From: Bacillus inaquosorum KCTC 13429
Lineage (GTDB): Bacteria; Bacillota; Bacilli; Bacillales; Bacillaceae
Assembly: GCF_000332645.1 (NCBI RefSeq)
Contig: NZ_AMXN01000003.1
Span: 62,001-126,000, forward strand
DNA length: 64,000 nt
Direction: 5' to 3'
Shown here: one piece after another, positions 1 through 11,029 of the stretch
Layout: each line of letters starts with the position of its first letter
How positions within the stretch are numbered: position 1 is the stretch's first letter
Position numbers and translations under genes: made by a program
The notes under the pieces: model-generated
The model's database searches: none
Seen by the model: the letters and a program-made list of their open reading frames with translations, nothing else
Told to the model about the DNA's origin: nothing

Positions 1-933
1 GCTTCTCCCTGGAATCCTCCAAGTGATATGGTTGAGACCTTTAACCGTAATGGTAATACATCGGCTAAACGGCTGAAATACGATAAATACGCCGCATATG
101 CGCAGCATCTTAACGATTTTGTTACCTTCATGAAGAATAATGGTGTGAATCTTTACGCGATTTCGGTCCAAAACGAGCCTGATTACGCTCACGAGTGGAC
201 GTGGTGGACGCCGCAAGAAATACTTCGCTTTATGAGAGAAAACGCCGGCTCGATCAATGCCCGCGTCATTGCGCCTGAGTCATTTCAATACTTGAAGAAT
301 TTGTCGGACCCGATTTTGAACGATCCGCAGGCTCTTGCCAATATGGATATTCTCGGAACCCACCTGTACGGCACTCAGGTCAGTCATTTCCCTTATCCTC
401 TTTTCAAACAAAAAGGAGCGGGGAAGGACCTTTGGATGACGGAAGTATACTATCCGAACAGTGATAACAACTCGGCGGATCGATGGCCCGAGGCGTTGGA
501 TGTTTCACATCATATTCACAATTCAATGGTAGAGGGAGATTTTCAAGCTTATGTCTGGTGGTATATCCGAAGATCATATGGTCCTATGAAAGAAGATGGT
601 ACGATCAGCAAACGTGGTTACAATATGGCTCATTTCTCGAAGTTTGTGCGTCCCGGCTATGTAAGGATTGATGCAACGAAAAATCCTAATGCGAACGTTT
701 ACGTGTCAGCCTATAAAGGTGACAACAAGGTCGTTATTGTTGCCATTAACAAAAGCAACACAGGTGTAAACCAAAACTTTGTTTTGCAGAATGGATCTGT
801 TTCTCAGGTATCTAGATGGATCACGAGCAGCAGCAGCAATCTACAACCTGGAACGAATCTCAACATAACGGGCAATCATTTTTGGGCCCATCTTCCAGCT
901 CAAAGCGTGACAACATTTGTCGTAAATCGTTAA
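1..933 (+). CDS. xynC: Glucuronoxylanase XynC, GH30 (5' end outside window)
   Basis: The frame is open from base 1, so the signal peptide and the start of the barrel lie to the left. The visible 310 residues hold both catalytic glutamates of family GH30 subfamily 8: the acid/base in VQNEPDY and the nucleophile in WMTEVYYP. The remainder is the end of the barrel plus the beta-sandwich side domain (YVSAYKGDNKVVIVAINKS). The enzyme is secreted and cuts glucuronoxylan next to 4-O-methylglucuronosyl branches, giving oligosaccharides of the type that the xynP/xynB system in this window could use. The gene converges with ynfE and bglC. The family match is strong; nothing can be said about its promoter. 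Confidence 0.95.
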   Translation, partial: ASPWNPPSDMVETFNRNGNTSAKRLKYDKYAAYAQHLNDFVTFMKNNGVNLYAISVQNEPDYAHEWTWWTPQEILRFMRENAGSINARVIAPESFQYLKNLSDPILNDPQALANMDILGTHLYGTQVSHFPYPLFKQKGAGKDLWMTEVYYPNSDNNSADRWPEALDVSHHIHNSMVEGDFQAYVWWYIRRSYGPMKEDGTISKRGYNMAHFSKFVRPGYVRIDATKNPNANVYVSAYKGDNKVVIVAINKSNTGVNQNFVLQNGSVSQVSRWITSSSSNLQPGTNLNITGNHFWAHLPAQSVTTFVVNR

Positions 934-1223
<290 letters not shown>

Positions 1224-1487
1224 TCAAAAAAATGGCGTAGTCAATCCATAATAAACCGCTTCTAAATCTTCCAGTGTCATATCGCCATATGCACATTTGA
1301 TAACCGAGTCCGCAAACACATCGTAGTCATAATCTGTAGAAAAACCTTGCTGCAGCTGTTTTTCGTAAACTTCGATCTGTTCTTTTTGATTTTGGATGTC
1401 TTTTTCCTTACCTGGATAGTCCGGACCATTGATCACATCATTCATTTCTTTGAACAGCACCATATACTGTTTCAATGTTTCATGCAC
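1224..1487 (-). CDS. ynfE: Small conserved protein YnfE
   Basis: An 87-residue acidic, mostly helical soluble protein of unknown function, without a signal peptide or membrane segment. The middle ([18 protein letters not shown]) looks like a short coiled coil. The start is preceded by AAGGAGG at good spacing (minus strand of 1497-1503). It sits just downstream of bglC on the same strand, where B. subtilis has ynfE, and the name rests on that position. I cannot assign a role. Confidence 0.75.
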   Translation of the reverse strand: MHETLKQYMVLFKEMNDVINGPDYPGKEKDIQNQKEQIEVYEKQLQQGFSTDYDYDVFADSVIKCAYGDMTLEDLEAVYYGLTTPFF

Positions 1488-1525
1488 AATGTAAACCTCC
1501 TTATTTGCTGTATAAGATGATGAAA

Positions 1526-1552
1526 ACGGACATCATTATTGCTGATGTCCGT
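1526..1552 (-). terminator. Stem-loop after bglC
   Basis: The arms ACGGACATCA and TGATGTCCGT (10 bp) are followed on the minus strand by TTTT. This is a short rho-independent terminator or attenuator between bglC and ynfE. Confidence 0.7.
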
Positions 1553-1563
1553 CAAAAGCATAA

Positions 1564-3063
1564 CTATTTGGGTTCTGTACCCCAAATCAGTTTTCCGTGC
1601 TTATATAATGTGATTTTTTTCGTTGTTTTAAACGTATTGGATTGGAAAAAGGAATAATCCCCGCTTTGTGCATAATTGCTCCAGTCATCATTATGAAGAC
1701 GAAGCTGAACGTCCCCGGTGCTTGCTCCCGGTGACAGCGTTCCGTTTTTAAAACCTAGTTCCAGATAGGCATCTGCGCCTTGCTTAGGCTTATGTAACAT
1801 CACAAATTTGTGTGTCACATTGCTGCATCCGATCTGCGCGTAGACACAGTCATAGTTTTGGCCTTTGTTTTTCGCGGTATACCAGTAACGGACAGTGACA
1901 TCTTTTAAATCAACCGTGGTGCTGCCATTATTTTTTATGTGAATCTGCGGTCGTATTTGGTTGCCGGTCACACTTCCATCACCTGCTCTGTATTGCACAG
2001 AGATACTGTTTTTCTGTGTCGGTTTATCTTGTGTTGGCGTTTCAGGACTGTCCTTTGTCAAATCTTTGGTGCCGAGAATGTTTTCTCTTACGAATGTTCC
2101 TGAAGCGGATAAATCGGATAATGGCCAGCCGCCTGTTTTAGATGCTCCCGGCTTTAAAGCTGAAGACGATTCCTGCTTATCAGAAAGATTCCAGTTCACC
2201 CAGCTGATATTCTTGCTGTTGAGATAATTCAGCCATTCCCGCGACTGGTCAAGAAATACTCCGCCATTTCCGGAAGCATCACTTGTCCCCCATTCCGTCA
2301 CAAAAATAGGCGCTCCTTTGCTGAGGGCATAGTTTGCTTTATCCCGTAAAAACTGGCCATGTGTGCCGGCATAAAAATGAAGCGCGTACATGACATTTGC
2401 ATCCTTTAGCTGATCATCGGCAGCATCATTCACATCCTGGCTCCATGTACCGGTTCCGACGATGATGAGGTTGTCGGGATCATGTTTACGGATAACGGAA
2501 ATCACTTCTTCCGCATACGGTTTAATATCACGCTTCCAGTTCACATCGCCGTTTGGTTCGTTCGCAATTTCATAAATGACGTTTGGCGTGTTTCCATAAA
2601 GGCTCGACATTTCCTCGAAAAATTCTTTTGCCTTCTCTTTATTTTGATTTGGATTGCCGTCATTTAAGATATGCCAGTCAATGATGACATATACCCCAAG
2701 CTCTTTTGCCGCTTCAACCGCTTCTTTCACTTTGTTTTTCACAGACGGATTATCAATATAACCGCCGTCTGCCGTATACATTGCCGCACGGAAAACCGTA
2801 ATGCCCCAATCGTCTCTCAGCCATTTTAAGCTGTCTTTATTGACGAAATCGCCATACCATTGCAATCCGTGTGAACTGATCCCCTTCAGCTGTACCGCTT
2901 TGCCGTCTTGATTGACTAGCTGTGTACCTTTTATGCTAAGCTGGCCATTTATGGATACTGGCGTTTTTGCCTCTGCTGCAGATGCTTCTGGAGCCGCCAA
3001 ACCGCCGATTGCTAATAATGCAATGTATAAACATACGATTAAGATAGAGACTGAACGTTTCAT
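1564..3063 (-). CDS. bglC: Endo-beta-1,4-glucanase BglC/EglS (GH5 plus CBM3)
   Basis: A 499-residue secreted cellulase. Residues 1-29 form a signal peptide ending in an Ala-rich site. A GH5 barrel follows (about 40-330) with the acid/base glutamate in [10 protein letters not shown] and the nucleophile in FVTEWGTSD. After a linker rich in Thr/Pro/Lys, a CBM3-type cellulose-binding module (about 355-499) ends the protein. It hydrolyses internal beta-1,4 bonds of cellulose and related glucans. GGAGGAG lies upstream of the ATG on the minus strand. Length and domain order equal the B. subtilis enzyme (eglS, bglC). Confidence 0.96.
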   Translation of the reverse strand: MKRSVSILIVCLYIALLAIGGLAAPEASAAEAKTPVSINGQLSIKGTQLVNQDGKAVQLKGISSHGLQWYGDFVNKDSLKWLRDDWGITVFRAAMYTADGGYIDNPSVKNKVKEAVEAAKELGVYVIIDWHILNDGNPNQNKEKAKEFFEEMSSLYGNTPNVIYEIANEPNGDVNWKRDIKPYAEEVISVIRKHDPDNLIIVGTGTWSQDVNDAADDQLKDANVMYALHFYAGTHGQFLRDKANYALSKGAPIFVTEWGTSDASGNGGVFLDQSREWLNYLNSKNISWVNWNLSDKQESSSALKPGASKTGGWPLSDLSASGTFVRENILGTKDLTKDSPETPTQDKPTQKNSISVQYRAGDGSVTGNQIRPQIHIKNNGSTTVDLKDVTVRYWYTAKNKGQNYDCVYAQIGCSNVTHKFVMLHKPKQGADAYLELGFKNGTLSPGASTGDVQLRLHNDDWSNYAQSGDYSFFQSNTFKTTKKITLYKHGKLIWGTEPK

Positions 3064-3352
3064 ATATGATATTTTCTCCTCCTTTAAATTATATAAAATA
3101 TGCCTAGTAACTCACCGCTCTCCCTCCCTTTCGCTTTTTAGCACGGACTCATTGTAAAAATCTTTCTCACGATTGTCTATCAACCTAATTTCTTGTTTTT
3201 AGACGGCTTAAAAGCCTGTCTATTTGCTCTTTTTGTCTTATCTCAGATACAGCTGACACATGCGGAACCAAAGATAAAAGTGTTTAACCAGGACTTTACA
3301 CGTTATTTTTTTATGAAATCAAAACATTCCGCTTCTTTTGGGCAAATAAAAA

Positions 3353-3378
3353 GCTGCATTCAATGAATTGAATGCAGC
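3353..3378 (-). terminator. Terminator of alsT
   Basis: The perfect arms GCTGCATTCA and TGAATGCAGC are followed by TTTTTATTTG on the minus strand. It overlaps the region just after the alsT stop codon. Confidence 0.85.
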
Positions 3379-3385
3379 CGTGTTC

Positions 3386-4783
3386 TTATGCTTCTTGTTT
3401 CTCATCTTCCCAAGTTTCAGCGTTTTTCAGACCCGGGATGTTTTTCGCTTTGAATACAGGATCTAATCCTTGCTTACGCTGTTTCGCGTAATCTTTATAC
3501 ACTTTATAAGCAACGTTTGACAGCAGCGCAATAACAATTAAATTAATCAGCGCCATGATACCCATAAAGAGGTCCGCCATATCCCAAACGATTTGGAAGC
3601 CAGATAAAGATCCATAGACAACCATCGCAATAACAGCGATACGGTAAATATTCAGCCATGTTTTGCTTGTTTTAATAAATTCAATGTTTGTCTCGCCATA
3701 ATAATAGTTTCCGACAACCGAACTGAATGCAAACAAGAACATTGCGACTGCGATGAAGCTAGGCGCCCAGCCTCCAATATGATGATTAAGGGCAGCCTGC
3801 GTTACTTGGATACCATCACCTTTTGGTGTTACACTATACAGCAAAATAATGAACGCTGTGGACGTACATACGATAAATGTATCGAAAAATACGCCTAATG
3901 TTTGAATAAAGCCTTGCTTTGCCGGATGCGATACATGAGCCGTCGCAGCCGCGTTCGGAGCGCTTCCCATTCCTGCTTCGTTCGAGAAAAGTCCGCGCTG
4001 AGCACCGATAACGATGATGCCTCCTAATCCGCCGCCGACGATTTGCTCAATACCGAAAGCATTTTTAACAATTGTTGCGATAATGCCAGGGAATGCCGTT
4101 ATATTGGTAATAACGACAAACAAAGCAATGAGGATATAAATGCCTGCCATAACCGGCACAATTAGCTGTGATACAGCTACAACACGTTTCAAACCGCCAA
4201 AAATGATAAACGCAGTTAAAGCTGCCAGAACGATGGCTACAACTATTTTGTTTACATGGAATGCTCCATCCAACGCCCCTGCAATTGTATTCGTTTGAAC
4301 AGCGTTAAAGATTAAACCGAATGAGACCGTAATTAAGACAGCAAAAACAACGCCAAGCCATCTGACCCCAAGACCCTTTTGGATATAGTAGGCTGGTCCA
4401 CCACGGAAGTTATCTCCGTCCTTCACTTTATAAAGCTGCGCTAACGTACTCTCAACAAAACTTGAAGCCATCCCTACAGCAGCTACAACCCACATCCAAA
4501 ATACAGCGCCCGGTCCGCCTGTCGCAATTGCTAAGGCTACACCAGTCAAATTCCCTGTGCCGACTCGGGATGCGGCCGAAATAAAGAATGCCTGCATAGA
4601 TGAGACACCTTTATTTCCTTCTGGTTTCTCCCCTACTATTCTGAACATTTCAATAAAGTAACGGAATTGGATAAAACCAAAACGTATGGTAAAAAACAAT
4701 CCAAGCCCTATTAAAATATAAAATAGGTAATTCCAGATGAAATCACTTGGAATATTAATTAAACTGTTGAAAAATGACCCCAT
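3386..4783 (-). CDS. alsT: Sodium:alanine/glutamine-type symporter AlsT
   Basis: A 465-residue polytopic membrane protein of the AGCS (sodium:alanine symporter) family, with about 10-11 hydrophobic segments. Family signatures are visible: GTGNLTGVALAIATGGPGAVFWMW and GLFSNEAGMGSAPNAAATA. It would import a small neutral amino acid (alanine or glutamine) with sodium. The C-terminal tail is charged and cytoplasmic. The ATG has AGGAGG-like sequence upstream (cgggaggtaaat). It is monocistronic, with its own terminator. The family is certain; substrate specificity cannot be read from sequence. Confidence 0.93.
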   Translation of the reverse strand: MGSFFNSLINIPSDFIWNYLFYILIGLGLFFTIRFGFIQFRYFIEMFRIVGEKPEGNKGVSSMQAFFISAASRVGTGNLTGVALAIATGGPGAVFWMWVVAAVGMASSFVESTLAQLYKVKDGDNFRGGPAYYIQKGLGVRWLGVVFAVLITVSFGLIFNAVQTNTIAGALDGAFHVNKIVVAIVLAALTAFIIFGGLKRVVAVSQLIVPVMAGIYILIALFVVITNITAFPGIIATIVKNAFGIEQIVGGGLGGIIVIGAQRGLFSNEAGMGSAPNAAATAHVSHPAKQGFIQTLGVFFDTFIVCTSTAFIILLYSVTPKGDGIQVTQAALNHHIGGWAPSFIAVAMFLFAFSSVVGNYYYGETNIEFIKTSKTWLNIYRIAVIAMVVYGSLSGFQIVWDMADLFMGIMALINLIVIALLSNVAYKVYKDYAKQRKQGLDPVFKAKNIPGLKNAETWEDEKQEA

Positions 4784-5281
4784 ATTTACCTCCCGTTTTC
4801 ATCAATTCATGGTGAATTCAAATTTGATGTTAGATTTTTTAACATAACGAGTCTTATTATATCACAATATGTCGAATTAGGAAGTTTTTTCGTGAAGATT
4901 ATTGTTCTAGATTGAAGTTCACGCCTTCGGTCTCTCTCTATTATTTTCCTATGAATAGAAATATTTCTTATAAGCTTGCATTTTAAAAAGAGTTCTCTTT
5001 TAAAATATTAGAATTTCTCCCCTGACACTTTCTGTTTCCTTTGATACATAAAGTCATAAATCCTAAACAACAAACATATCATCTAAAATGCGTTTTTATT
5101 CACATCTTAGACCGGGTATACATACACTAATAAAAGAAATTTCTCTTTCAAAAATAAGCAAAAAGATATATACTTAACAAAGTGAACTTTATTTTTAAAT
5201 TTAATAAATCAGGTTTACTTTTAGGATGGATTAGGGTATTATTATAAAAATATTCAGTAATATTAAAGGGGGGAAGATCAT
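4784..5281. other. Intergenic region between alsT and a small membrane-protein gene
   Basis: About 500 AT-rich bases between divergent genes. It holds the promoters of alsT (left) and of the gene at 5282 (right). Only chance ORFs occur. I see no strong dyad, tRNA or repeat. Confidence 0.5.
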
Positions 5282-5635
5282 TTGAAAAAGGTAACAATAC
5301 TGAAAGCGTCCATCTTGTTCTTGGCGATTGCCAGTTTTCATTTGTTCTCAATCCCCCATGCCTTTGATATTGGCCATCATTATAAAGCTGTAGCCGACCA
5401 GCAGGAAATGCATGAGATGAAAGCCGGCCAAAATGCAGATGATGAAAAGAAATCCATCACAGGAGCATTTGCGCTGACTGCTTTATGGGCAATGGCTGTT
5501 CTGCTTATAACCGCTGAAAGCAAAAATACGGGTTACTCCCGCAGGCGCCAGCGGAAAAAAAGCTTTATACTGGCCAAATTTTATCAATCGTCTTATTTCG
5601 GCAAACTTCATGTTCAACATCACCCGATTATATAA
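5282..5635 (+). CDS. Small membrane-associated protein of unknown function
   Basis: A 117-residue protein starting with TTG, set by the strong site AAAGGGGGGAAG seven bases upstream. It has a hydrophobic N-terminal segment (ASILFLAIASFHLFSIP), a polar charged loop, a second hydrophobic segment (ITGAFALTALWAMAVLLIT) and a very basic tail (RRRQRKKS). Two membrane spans with a basic cytoplasmic tail are likely. It is followed after 25 bases by another tiny membrane protein, and the two probably share a transcript ending at the terminator at 5801-5834. I do not recognise the family. Confidence 0.7.
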   Translation: MKKVTILKASILFLAIASFHLFSIPHAFDIGHHYKAVADQQEMHEMKAGQNADDEKKSITGAFALTALWAMAVLLITAESKNTGYSRRRQRKKSFILAKFYQSSYFGKLHVQHHPII

Positions 5636-5660
5636 CGAAAATATGAGGAGGCTGTTAAAC

Positions 5661-5786
5661 ATGTTGTTTATCTTAAGAATGGTGATTTTAGGCTTATTTT
5701 CTTTCACAGCGCTGAATTTATTTGTATGGCAAGGAATCGAAGTCATTCATGCCATGACAGATCTTTTCTCCAGCCATGAAAGCTGA
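5661..5786 (+). CDS. 41-residue membrane peptide
   Basis: This ORF is too short for usual cutoffs but is supported by a perfect site (GAGGAGG, then ATG after eleven bases) and by position between an upstream co-directional gene and a terminator. The peptide begins MLFILRMVILGLFSF: one hydrophobic span of about 25 residues, then a short acidic/His tail ending SSHES. The role is unknown; it may act with the 117-residue membrane protein just upstream. Confidence 0.6.
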   Translation: MLFILRMVILGLFSFTALNLFVWQGIEVIHAMTDLFSSHES

Positions 5787-5800
5787 TTAAAAAACAAACG

Positions 5801-5834
5801 AAACCCGCTCGCATAATGTGAGCGGGTTTTTTAT
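5801..5834. terminator. Bidirectional terminator between the 41-codon gene and parC
   Basis: AAACCCGCTC and GAGCGGGTTT form a 10-bp stem flanked by A-runs and T-runs, so it can serve both converging transcripts. Confidence 0.9.
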
Positions 5835-8254
5835 TATTGTTCTGTATGAAGGCGCCAGACAGCCGTGACCTTGCCTGACTCCTCTTCATCAATAAAGAAA
5901 GAGCCATTGCTGTATCTGTCGTTTGTCCGGAAGTCTTTTGCCTGCAGTTCTTTTCTGTCACCTTTTTCTGTTTCAGCCATAAATCGCTGATGAAGACCGC
6001 AAGCAAACAATGCTGCGACTCGGTGAGGATTCTTCTTCAGTTCCCTTAGCATCACGACACCGCGTTTTGCGCGGGATGTTTTTTCAAACTCAGAAAGGCT
6101 CATGCGTTTCACCGCTCCCCGCTGAGTGAACAATACAATTGAATCGGATTCTTGAAGGATCTCTCCGGAGACAACAAAGTCATCTTCTTTTAGGTTAATC
6201 CCTTTGACACCTGCCGCACGTGCGCCAACTACATTTACTTCGTCTTCTCCAAACCATAGGCCGTACCCTAGGTGAGTGGCCATAAAGATCTGGCTTTCCC
6301 CATTTGTCACATGTACATCAATCAGTTCGTCTTCACCCTTAAGATTTAAGGCCACAAGCGCTTTAGAATAACGCTGTGCTTTATAATGGGTGAGCTCTGT
6401 CTTTTTCACCATGCCGTTTTTCGTAAAGAACAATAGATACGCCGATGGGTCAAATTCTTTTATCGGTATGGCCTTTACAATCGTTTCATCACGGTCAATG
6501 GTGATCAGATTTGAAAAATGCTGGCCCATGTCCTTCCATCTGATATCAGGCAGCTGGTGAACCGGACAATAGATGTAGCTTCCTTTGTTCGTAAAGAGCA
6601 GCAGCACATCCGTCGTATTCATTTCAAACTGATGCAGCATCCTGTCCGTATCTTTCATTCCGAAATCCTGACCGTTGGAAGCGGCAAATGAGCGCTGGCT
6701 CGTCCGTTTTAGGTAACCATCCTTCGTAACGGTCACATATACGTCCTCAGACGCTACCATGACTTCAAGGTTAATTTTAATTTCCTCAATTTTTTCTTCA
6801 ATCACAGAGCGTCTCGTGTCTGCATATTTCTTTTTCAGTGCTTTTAAGCTGTTTGTGATCACTTTTAACAACTTTTTATCATTGCTCAGAATGGATTCGA
6901 GCTCTTCGATTTTTTTGCCGAGCTCTTCTGCCTCTTCCTTCAGCGCTGTGATATCTGTATTGGTTAAACGATATAGCTGCAATGAAACGATAGCTTCAGC
7001 CTGAGGCTCTGTAAAGTCATATTTCGCAATCAAATTGTTTTTAGCATCACGTTTATCGCTTGAAGAACGGATCGTTGCAATGACTTCATCCAAAATGGAC
7101 AAAGCTTTCATGAGACCTTCTACGATGTGATGTCTGTCTTTTGCTTTTTGAAGCTCGTAGACAGACCGGTTTGTGACGACTTCCTTCTGGTGGCCGATAT
7201 ATGCATCCAAAATAGACGGCAGGCTCATCAGCATCGGACGGCGGTTATGAATGGCCACCATATTAAAGTTATATGTGATCTGCAAATCGGTATTTTTATA
7301 TAAGAAATTCAAAATGCCTTTGGCATCCGCTTCTTTCTTCAGTTCAATGACCACTCTCAGCCCTGTCCGATCCGTTTCATCGCGAACCTCTGAGATGCCC
7401 TCAACCTTTTTATCAAGGCGGTACTCGTCCATTTTTTTCACAAGATTTGCTTTGTTTACTTCAAATGGAATTTCCGTAATGACAATTTGTTCTCGTCCGC
7501 CTCTGATGGATTCAATTTCAGCTTTTCCGCGGATAATGATTTTTCCTTTTCCGGTTTCGTATGCTTTTCTTATCCCGTCAACGCCTTGAATAATACCGCC
7601 TGTCGGAAAATCAGGCCCTTTAATGACTTCCATGAGTTCATCAACAGAGCAAGATGGCATTTGAATACGCTTAATGACAGCATCAATGACTTCTCCCAGA
7701 TGATGAGGGGGAATGTCGGTCGCGTATCCTGCAGAAATCCCGGTAGATCCGTTGACCAATAGGTTAGGAAACATCGCCGGGAGTACAACAGGCTCCTTGC
7801 TTGTATCATCGAAGTTCGGCACAAATTCAACCGTATTTTTGTCAATATCCCGAAGAAGCTCAGATGCAATCGGAGATAGTCGTGCCTCTGTATAACGCAT
7901 GGCTGCCGGGGGATCTCCGTCGATGCTTCCGTTGTTCCCGTGCATTTCGATTAACACATTTCGCACTTTCCAATCCTGGCTCATCCGCACCATTGCTTCA
8001 TAAACCGAACTGTCACCGTGCGGATGATAGTTACCGATAACGTTACCGACCGTTTTGGCTGCTTTTCTGAAGTTTTTATCAAACGTGTTTCCATCTGTAT
8101 GCATCGCATACAGAATTCTGCGCTGTACCGGCTTTAAGCCGTCTCTTGCATCAGGAAGCGCCCTGTCTTGAATAATATATTTACTGTAGCGTCCAAAACG
8201 GTCGCCGATGACCTCTTCTAATGGTAAATCATGAAATAATTCTGGCTGTGACAA
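5834..8254 (-). CDS. parC: DNA topoisomerase IV subunit A
   Basis: An 806-residue protein. With ParE it forms topoisomerase IV, which unlinks daughter chromosomes. The DNA-cleaving tyrosine is in [11 protein letters not shown], and the quinolone-determining stretch [12 protein letters not shown] has the sensitive-type Ser and Glu. A long breakage-reunion domain (1-490) is followed by beta-propeller repeats. The start codon is TTG, preceded by GGAGG at proper spacing, three bases beyond the parE stop, so translation of the two is probably coupled. Confidence 0.97.
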   Translation of the reverse strand: MSQPELFHDLPLEEVIGDRFGRYSKYIIQDRALPDARDGLKPVQRRILYAMHTDGNTFDKNFRKAAKTVGNVIGNYHPHGDSSVYEAMVRMSQDWKVRNVLIEMHGNNGSIDGDPPAAMRYTEARLSPIASELLRDIDKNTVEFVPNFDDTSKEPVVLPAMFPNLLVNGSTGISAGYATDIPPHHLGEVIDAVIKRIQMPSCSVDELMEVIKGPDFPTGGIIQGVDGIRKAYETGKGKIIIRGKAEIESIRGGREQIVITEIPFEVNKANLVKKMDEYRLDKKVEGISEVRDETDRTGLRVVIELKKEADAKGILNFLYKNTDLQITYNFNMVAIHNRRPMLMSLPSILDAYIGHQKEVVTNRSVYELQKAKDRHHIVEGLMKALSILDEVIATIRSSSDKRDAKNNLIAKYDFTEPQAEAIVSLQLYRLTNTDITALKEEAEELGKKIEELESILSNDKKLLKVITNSLKALKKKYADTRRSVIEEKIEEIKINLEVMVASEDVYVTVTKDGYLKRTSQRSFAASNGQDFGMKDTDRMLHQFEMNTTDVLLLFTNKGSYIYCPVHQLPDIRWKDMGQHFSNLITIDRDETIVKAIPIKEFDPSAYLLFFTKNGMVKKTELTHYKAQRYSKALVALNLKGEDELIDVHVTNGESQIFMATHLGYGLWFGEDEVNVVGARAAGVKGINLKEDDFVVSGEILQESDSIVLFTQRGAVKRMSLSEFEKTSRAKRGVVMLRELKKNPHRVAALFACGLHQRFMAETEKGDRKELQAKDFRTNDRYSNGSFFIDEEESGKVTAVWRLHTEQ

Positions 8255-8257
8255 TCA

Positions 8258-10225
8258 TTAAACCTCCTCAGCGACCGATAAGTTTTCATTTTCTAAAATA
8301 TTGCTTTCTTCATCTAAGCCGAAAGCGACGTTTTTCTCAATCCACTTTCTGCGCGGCTCTACTTTGTCTCCCATTAACGTCGTCACACGTCTCTCTACAC
8401 GTGCCGCATCGTCGATTTTGACTCTTACAAGCGTGCGGGACTCCGGATTCATTGTCGTTTCCCACAGCTGGTCTGCGTTCATCTCTCCAAGACCCTTGTA
8501 TCGCTGAATGGTATATCCTTTTCCGACTTTTTTCAGGACATCATCCATCTCTTCATCAGACCATGCGTATTCAATGATTTCCTTTTTCCCGCTTCCTTTG
8601 CTGACCTTATATAAAGGAGGCAGTGCAATGAACACCTTGCCATGCTCAATGAGCGGCTTCATATAGCGATAGAAAAAGGTGAGAAGCAGCACTTGAATAT
8701 GAGCGCCGTCGGTATCGGCATCTGTCATAATGATGATTTTGTCATAGTTGATGTCATCAATTGAGAAATCCGCTCCGACACCCCCGCCGATCGCATGAAT
8801 GATCGTATTGATCTCTTCATTTTTAAAGATATCAGCAAGCTTAGCTTTTTCCGTGTTAATGACTTTACCGCGTAAAGGCAGAACCGCTTGGAATCTGCGG
8901 TCTCTTCCCTGCTTAGCTGACCCGCCTGCTGAATCCCCCTCAACGAGATACAATTCATTCTTTGCCGGGTTTCTCGAACCCGCAGGTGTCAGCTTTCCGC
9001 TTAATGTCGCTTCAGATTTTTTTCGTTTTTTGCCGCTTCTTGCTTCTTCACGGGCTTTGCGTGCCGCTTCGCGCGCCTGGCTCGCTTTGATTGCTTTTTT
9101 AACAAGAAGCGTTGCAGTATCCCGGTTTTCCTCTAAAAAGTAAGCAAGCTGCTCTGAAACAATCGCATCAACTGCTGATCTCGCTTCACTTGTACCGAGC
9201 TTTCCTTTTGTTTGTCCTTCAAATTGAAGAAGCTCCTCAGGAATGCGTACAGAAATAATGGCTGAAAGCCCTTCCCTTATATCGGTGCCTTCCAGGTTTT
9301 TATCCTTTTCTTTGAGTAAAGCCACTTTTCTCGCATATTCATTAAAAGCACGTGTCATCGCAGTTTTTGCACCTGACTCATGAGTCCCGCCGTCTTTTGT
9401 TCTGACGTTGTTAACAAACGATAAAATGTTTTCAGAATAGCCGTCGTTAAACTGGAACGCAAAGTCTACTTCTATTGAATGATGCTCTCCCTCAAACGAG
9501 ACCACTTCAGACAAGACGTCTTTTTCCTCATTTAAGTAAGCGACAAACGCTTCTATGCCGTTCTCATAATAAAAGGCCTCATGTTGGTCATTGCGCTCGT
9601 CAATCAGCTCAATTTTTAATCCTTTTAACAAAAACGCAGATTCTCTTAAGCGCTCAGAAAGCGTTTCAAAATTATAAGTTGTTGCGCTGAACATCGTTGG
9701 ATCTGGCTTAAAGTGCGTAAGCGTTCCTGTCTTTTTTGTTTTGCCGATCTTTTCAAGAGATGTAACCGGTTTTCCTCCATTTTCAAATCGCTGCTGATAG
9801 ACGAAACCGTCCCGCTCAATCGTAACCGTCAGCCATTCAGATAAAGCATTCACGACTGATGCACCAACTCCGTGCAGCCCTCCGCTTGTCTTATAGCCGC
9901 CTTGGCCGAACTTTCCTCCGGCATGAAGCACCGTTAAAATCACTTCAGGGGTTGGTTTGCCGAGCTTATGCATTCCGGTCGGCATGCCGCGGCCTCTATC
10001 CTGGACAGAAATACTGTTGTCTTTATGTATTTTGACGATTATGTGATCTCCATGGCCGGCAAGCACCTCGTCGACAGAGTTATCTACAATTTCATAAACC
10101 AAGTGGTGCAAGCCACGCGCGTCAGTAGAACCAATATACATACCCGGCCTTTTCCTGACGGCCTCAAGGCCTTCGAGCACCTGTATGGCATCTTCGTTGT
10201 AATCAAATTGCTGTTTTCTAGCCAA
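8258..10225 (-). CDS. parE: DNA topoisomerase IV subunit B
   Basis: A 655-residue ATPase subunit. The N-terminal GHKL fold has the ATP-binding motifs EIVDNSVDE and GGLHGVGASVVNALS. The Toprim part holds EGDSAGGSAKQGRDR, the metal-binding DADTDGAH, and PLRGKVIN. The start is TTG with AAAGGGG upstream. It is first in the parE-parC operon. A LexA-type box lies about 200 bases upstream (10426-10439), in line with SOS control of this operon. Confidence 0.97.
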   Translation of the reverse strand: MARKQQFDYNEDAIQVLEGLEAVRKRPGMYIGSTDARGLHHLVYEIVDNSVDEVLAGHGDHIIVKIHKDNSISVQDRGRGMPTGMHKLGKPTPEVILTVLHAGGKFGQGGYKTSGGLHGVGASVVNALSEWLTVTIERDGFVYQQRFENGGKPVTSLEKIGKTKKTGTLTHFKPDPTMFSATTYNFETLSERLRESAFLLKGLKIELIDERNDQHEAFYYENGIEAFVAYLNEEKDVLSEVVSFEGEHHSIEVDFAFQFNDGYSENILSFVNNVRTKDGGTHESGAKTAMTRAFNEYARKVALLKEKDKNLEGTDIREGLSAIISVRIPEELLQFEGQTKGKLGTSEARSAVDAIVSEQLAYFLEENRDTATLLVKKAIKASQAREAARKAREEARSGKKRKKSEATLSGKLTPAGSRNPAKNELYLVEGDSAGGSAKQGRDRRFQAVLPLRGKVINTEKAKLADIFKNEEINTIIHAIGGGVGADFSIDDINYDKIIIMTDADTDGAHIQVLLLTFFYRYMKPLIEHGKVFIALPPLYKVSKGSGKKEIIEYAWSDEEMDDVLKKVGKGYTIQRYKGLGEMNADQLWETTMNPESRTLVRVKIDDAARVERRVTTLMGDKVEPRRKWIEKNVAFGLDEESNILENENLSVAEEV

Positions 10226-10578
10226 ACGTACAAACCCCTTTCAAAAACTAACATTGTCTTTCTCTTTTTCAGTGTTACGCATCAATTGTATAAAGTATTT
10301 GTTAAAACCTTGCCTCGAGCCGGTACTGCCTTGGACTCCCCATTATAACCAATATGTTCGCAATCGCAACATAGAGCTAACGAATCAGTTCGCAAAACAT
10401 CGGCTAGTGCTGTTTTTACACTATGAGAACGTATGTTTGTTTATTATATATAAAGCAGCAGACCTTCGCAAATCGAACGGCCGAAACCCAGCTAGACAAG
10501 GTATTCAAAAAAAGCTGTTCAAGCTTTATTGTATCTGTTTCACCGTAATACGCAAACAATATCTTAAAATTAAAAAGC
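10226..10578. other. Upstream region of parE
   Basis: About 350 bases with no credible gene. It holds the parE promoter region and a LexA-like box (10426-10439). Next to parE lies a mixed sequence with no obvious dyad. Short ORFs on the plus strand here lack ribosome binding sites. Confidence 0.5.
10426..10439. promoter_or_regulatory. LexA (SOS) box upstream of parE
   Basis: AGAACGTATGTTTG fits the B. subtilis SOS consensus CGAACRNRYGTTYG at all but the first base. It lies about 200 bp upstream of the parE start. Confidence 0.65.
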
Positions 10579-10606
10579 AAAAATCCTTGAATTCACAAGG
10601 ATTTTT
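10579..10606 (-). terminator. Terminator of yneT
   Basis: AAAAATCCTTG and CAAGGATTTTT flank a short loop. It is placed just after the yneT stop; symmetric A/T runs allow use in both directions. Confidence 0.8.
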
Positions 10607-10618
10607 GCAGTTCTGCAC

Positions 10619-11029
10619 CTATTTTGTTACAGCGTGCGCCACTTTTATGCACAGATCCATGATAACCGTTCTGTCTTTTTCTTTTAGCATCTGGTAAGCT
10701 TCTTCGTTTACCAGCCCTTGCTGTGCCCAAAATACTGGGGCATCTGTCTCCAAAAACTCTTCCGCCACGCCTGGCAGCTGTTCTGAGCGCCGGAATACAT
10801 TGACGATGTCAATTGGACCGTCAATCTCTTTTAAAGATGAAACGGCTTTGACACCAAGCGCCTCATCGATTGTAGGATTAACGGGAATGATTTCATAGCC
10901 CGCATCCTGCATCGCTTTGGAAACCATATGCGACGTTCTATCCGGCCGGTCTGAAAGCCCCACTACTGCAATTCGCTTGCTTCTTTCAAGAATCTCTTTA
11001 ATTTCCGCTTTGGAAGGGTTTTGCATCAT
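10619..11029 (-). CDS. yneT: CoA-binding domain protein YneT
   Basis: A 136-residue protein that is entirely one CoA_binding (Rossmann) domain: RIAVVGLSDRPDRTSHMVSKAM, then PVNP and VNVFRRSE. The start was moved inward to the first ATG of the ATG-ATG pair, because AAGGAGT sits directly upstream of it; the longer reading frame has no such site. Single-domain proteins of this kind are thought to bind CoA or acyl-CoA, but the cellular role is not known. It is monocistronic and divergent from plsY. Confidence 0.87.
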   Translation of the reverse strand: MMQNPSKAEIKEILERSKRIAVVGLSDRPDRTSHMVSKAMQDAGYEIIPVNPTIDEALGVKAVSSLKEIDGPIDIVNVFRRSEQLPGVAEEFLETDAPVFWAQQGLVNEEAYQMLKEKDRTVIMDLCIKVAHAVTK

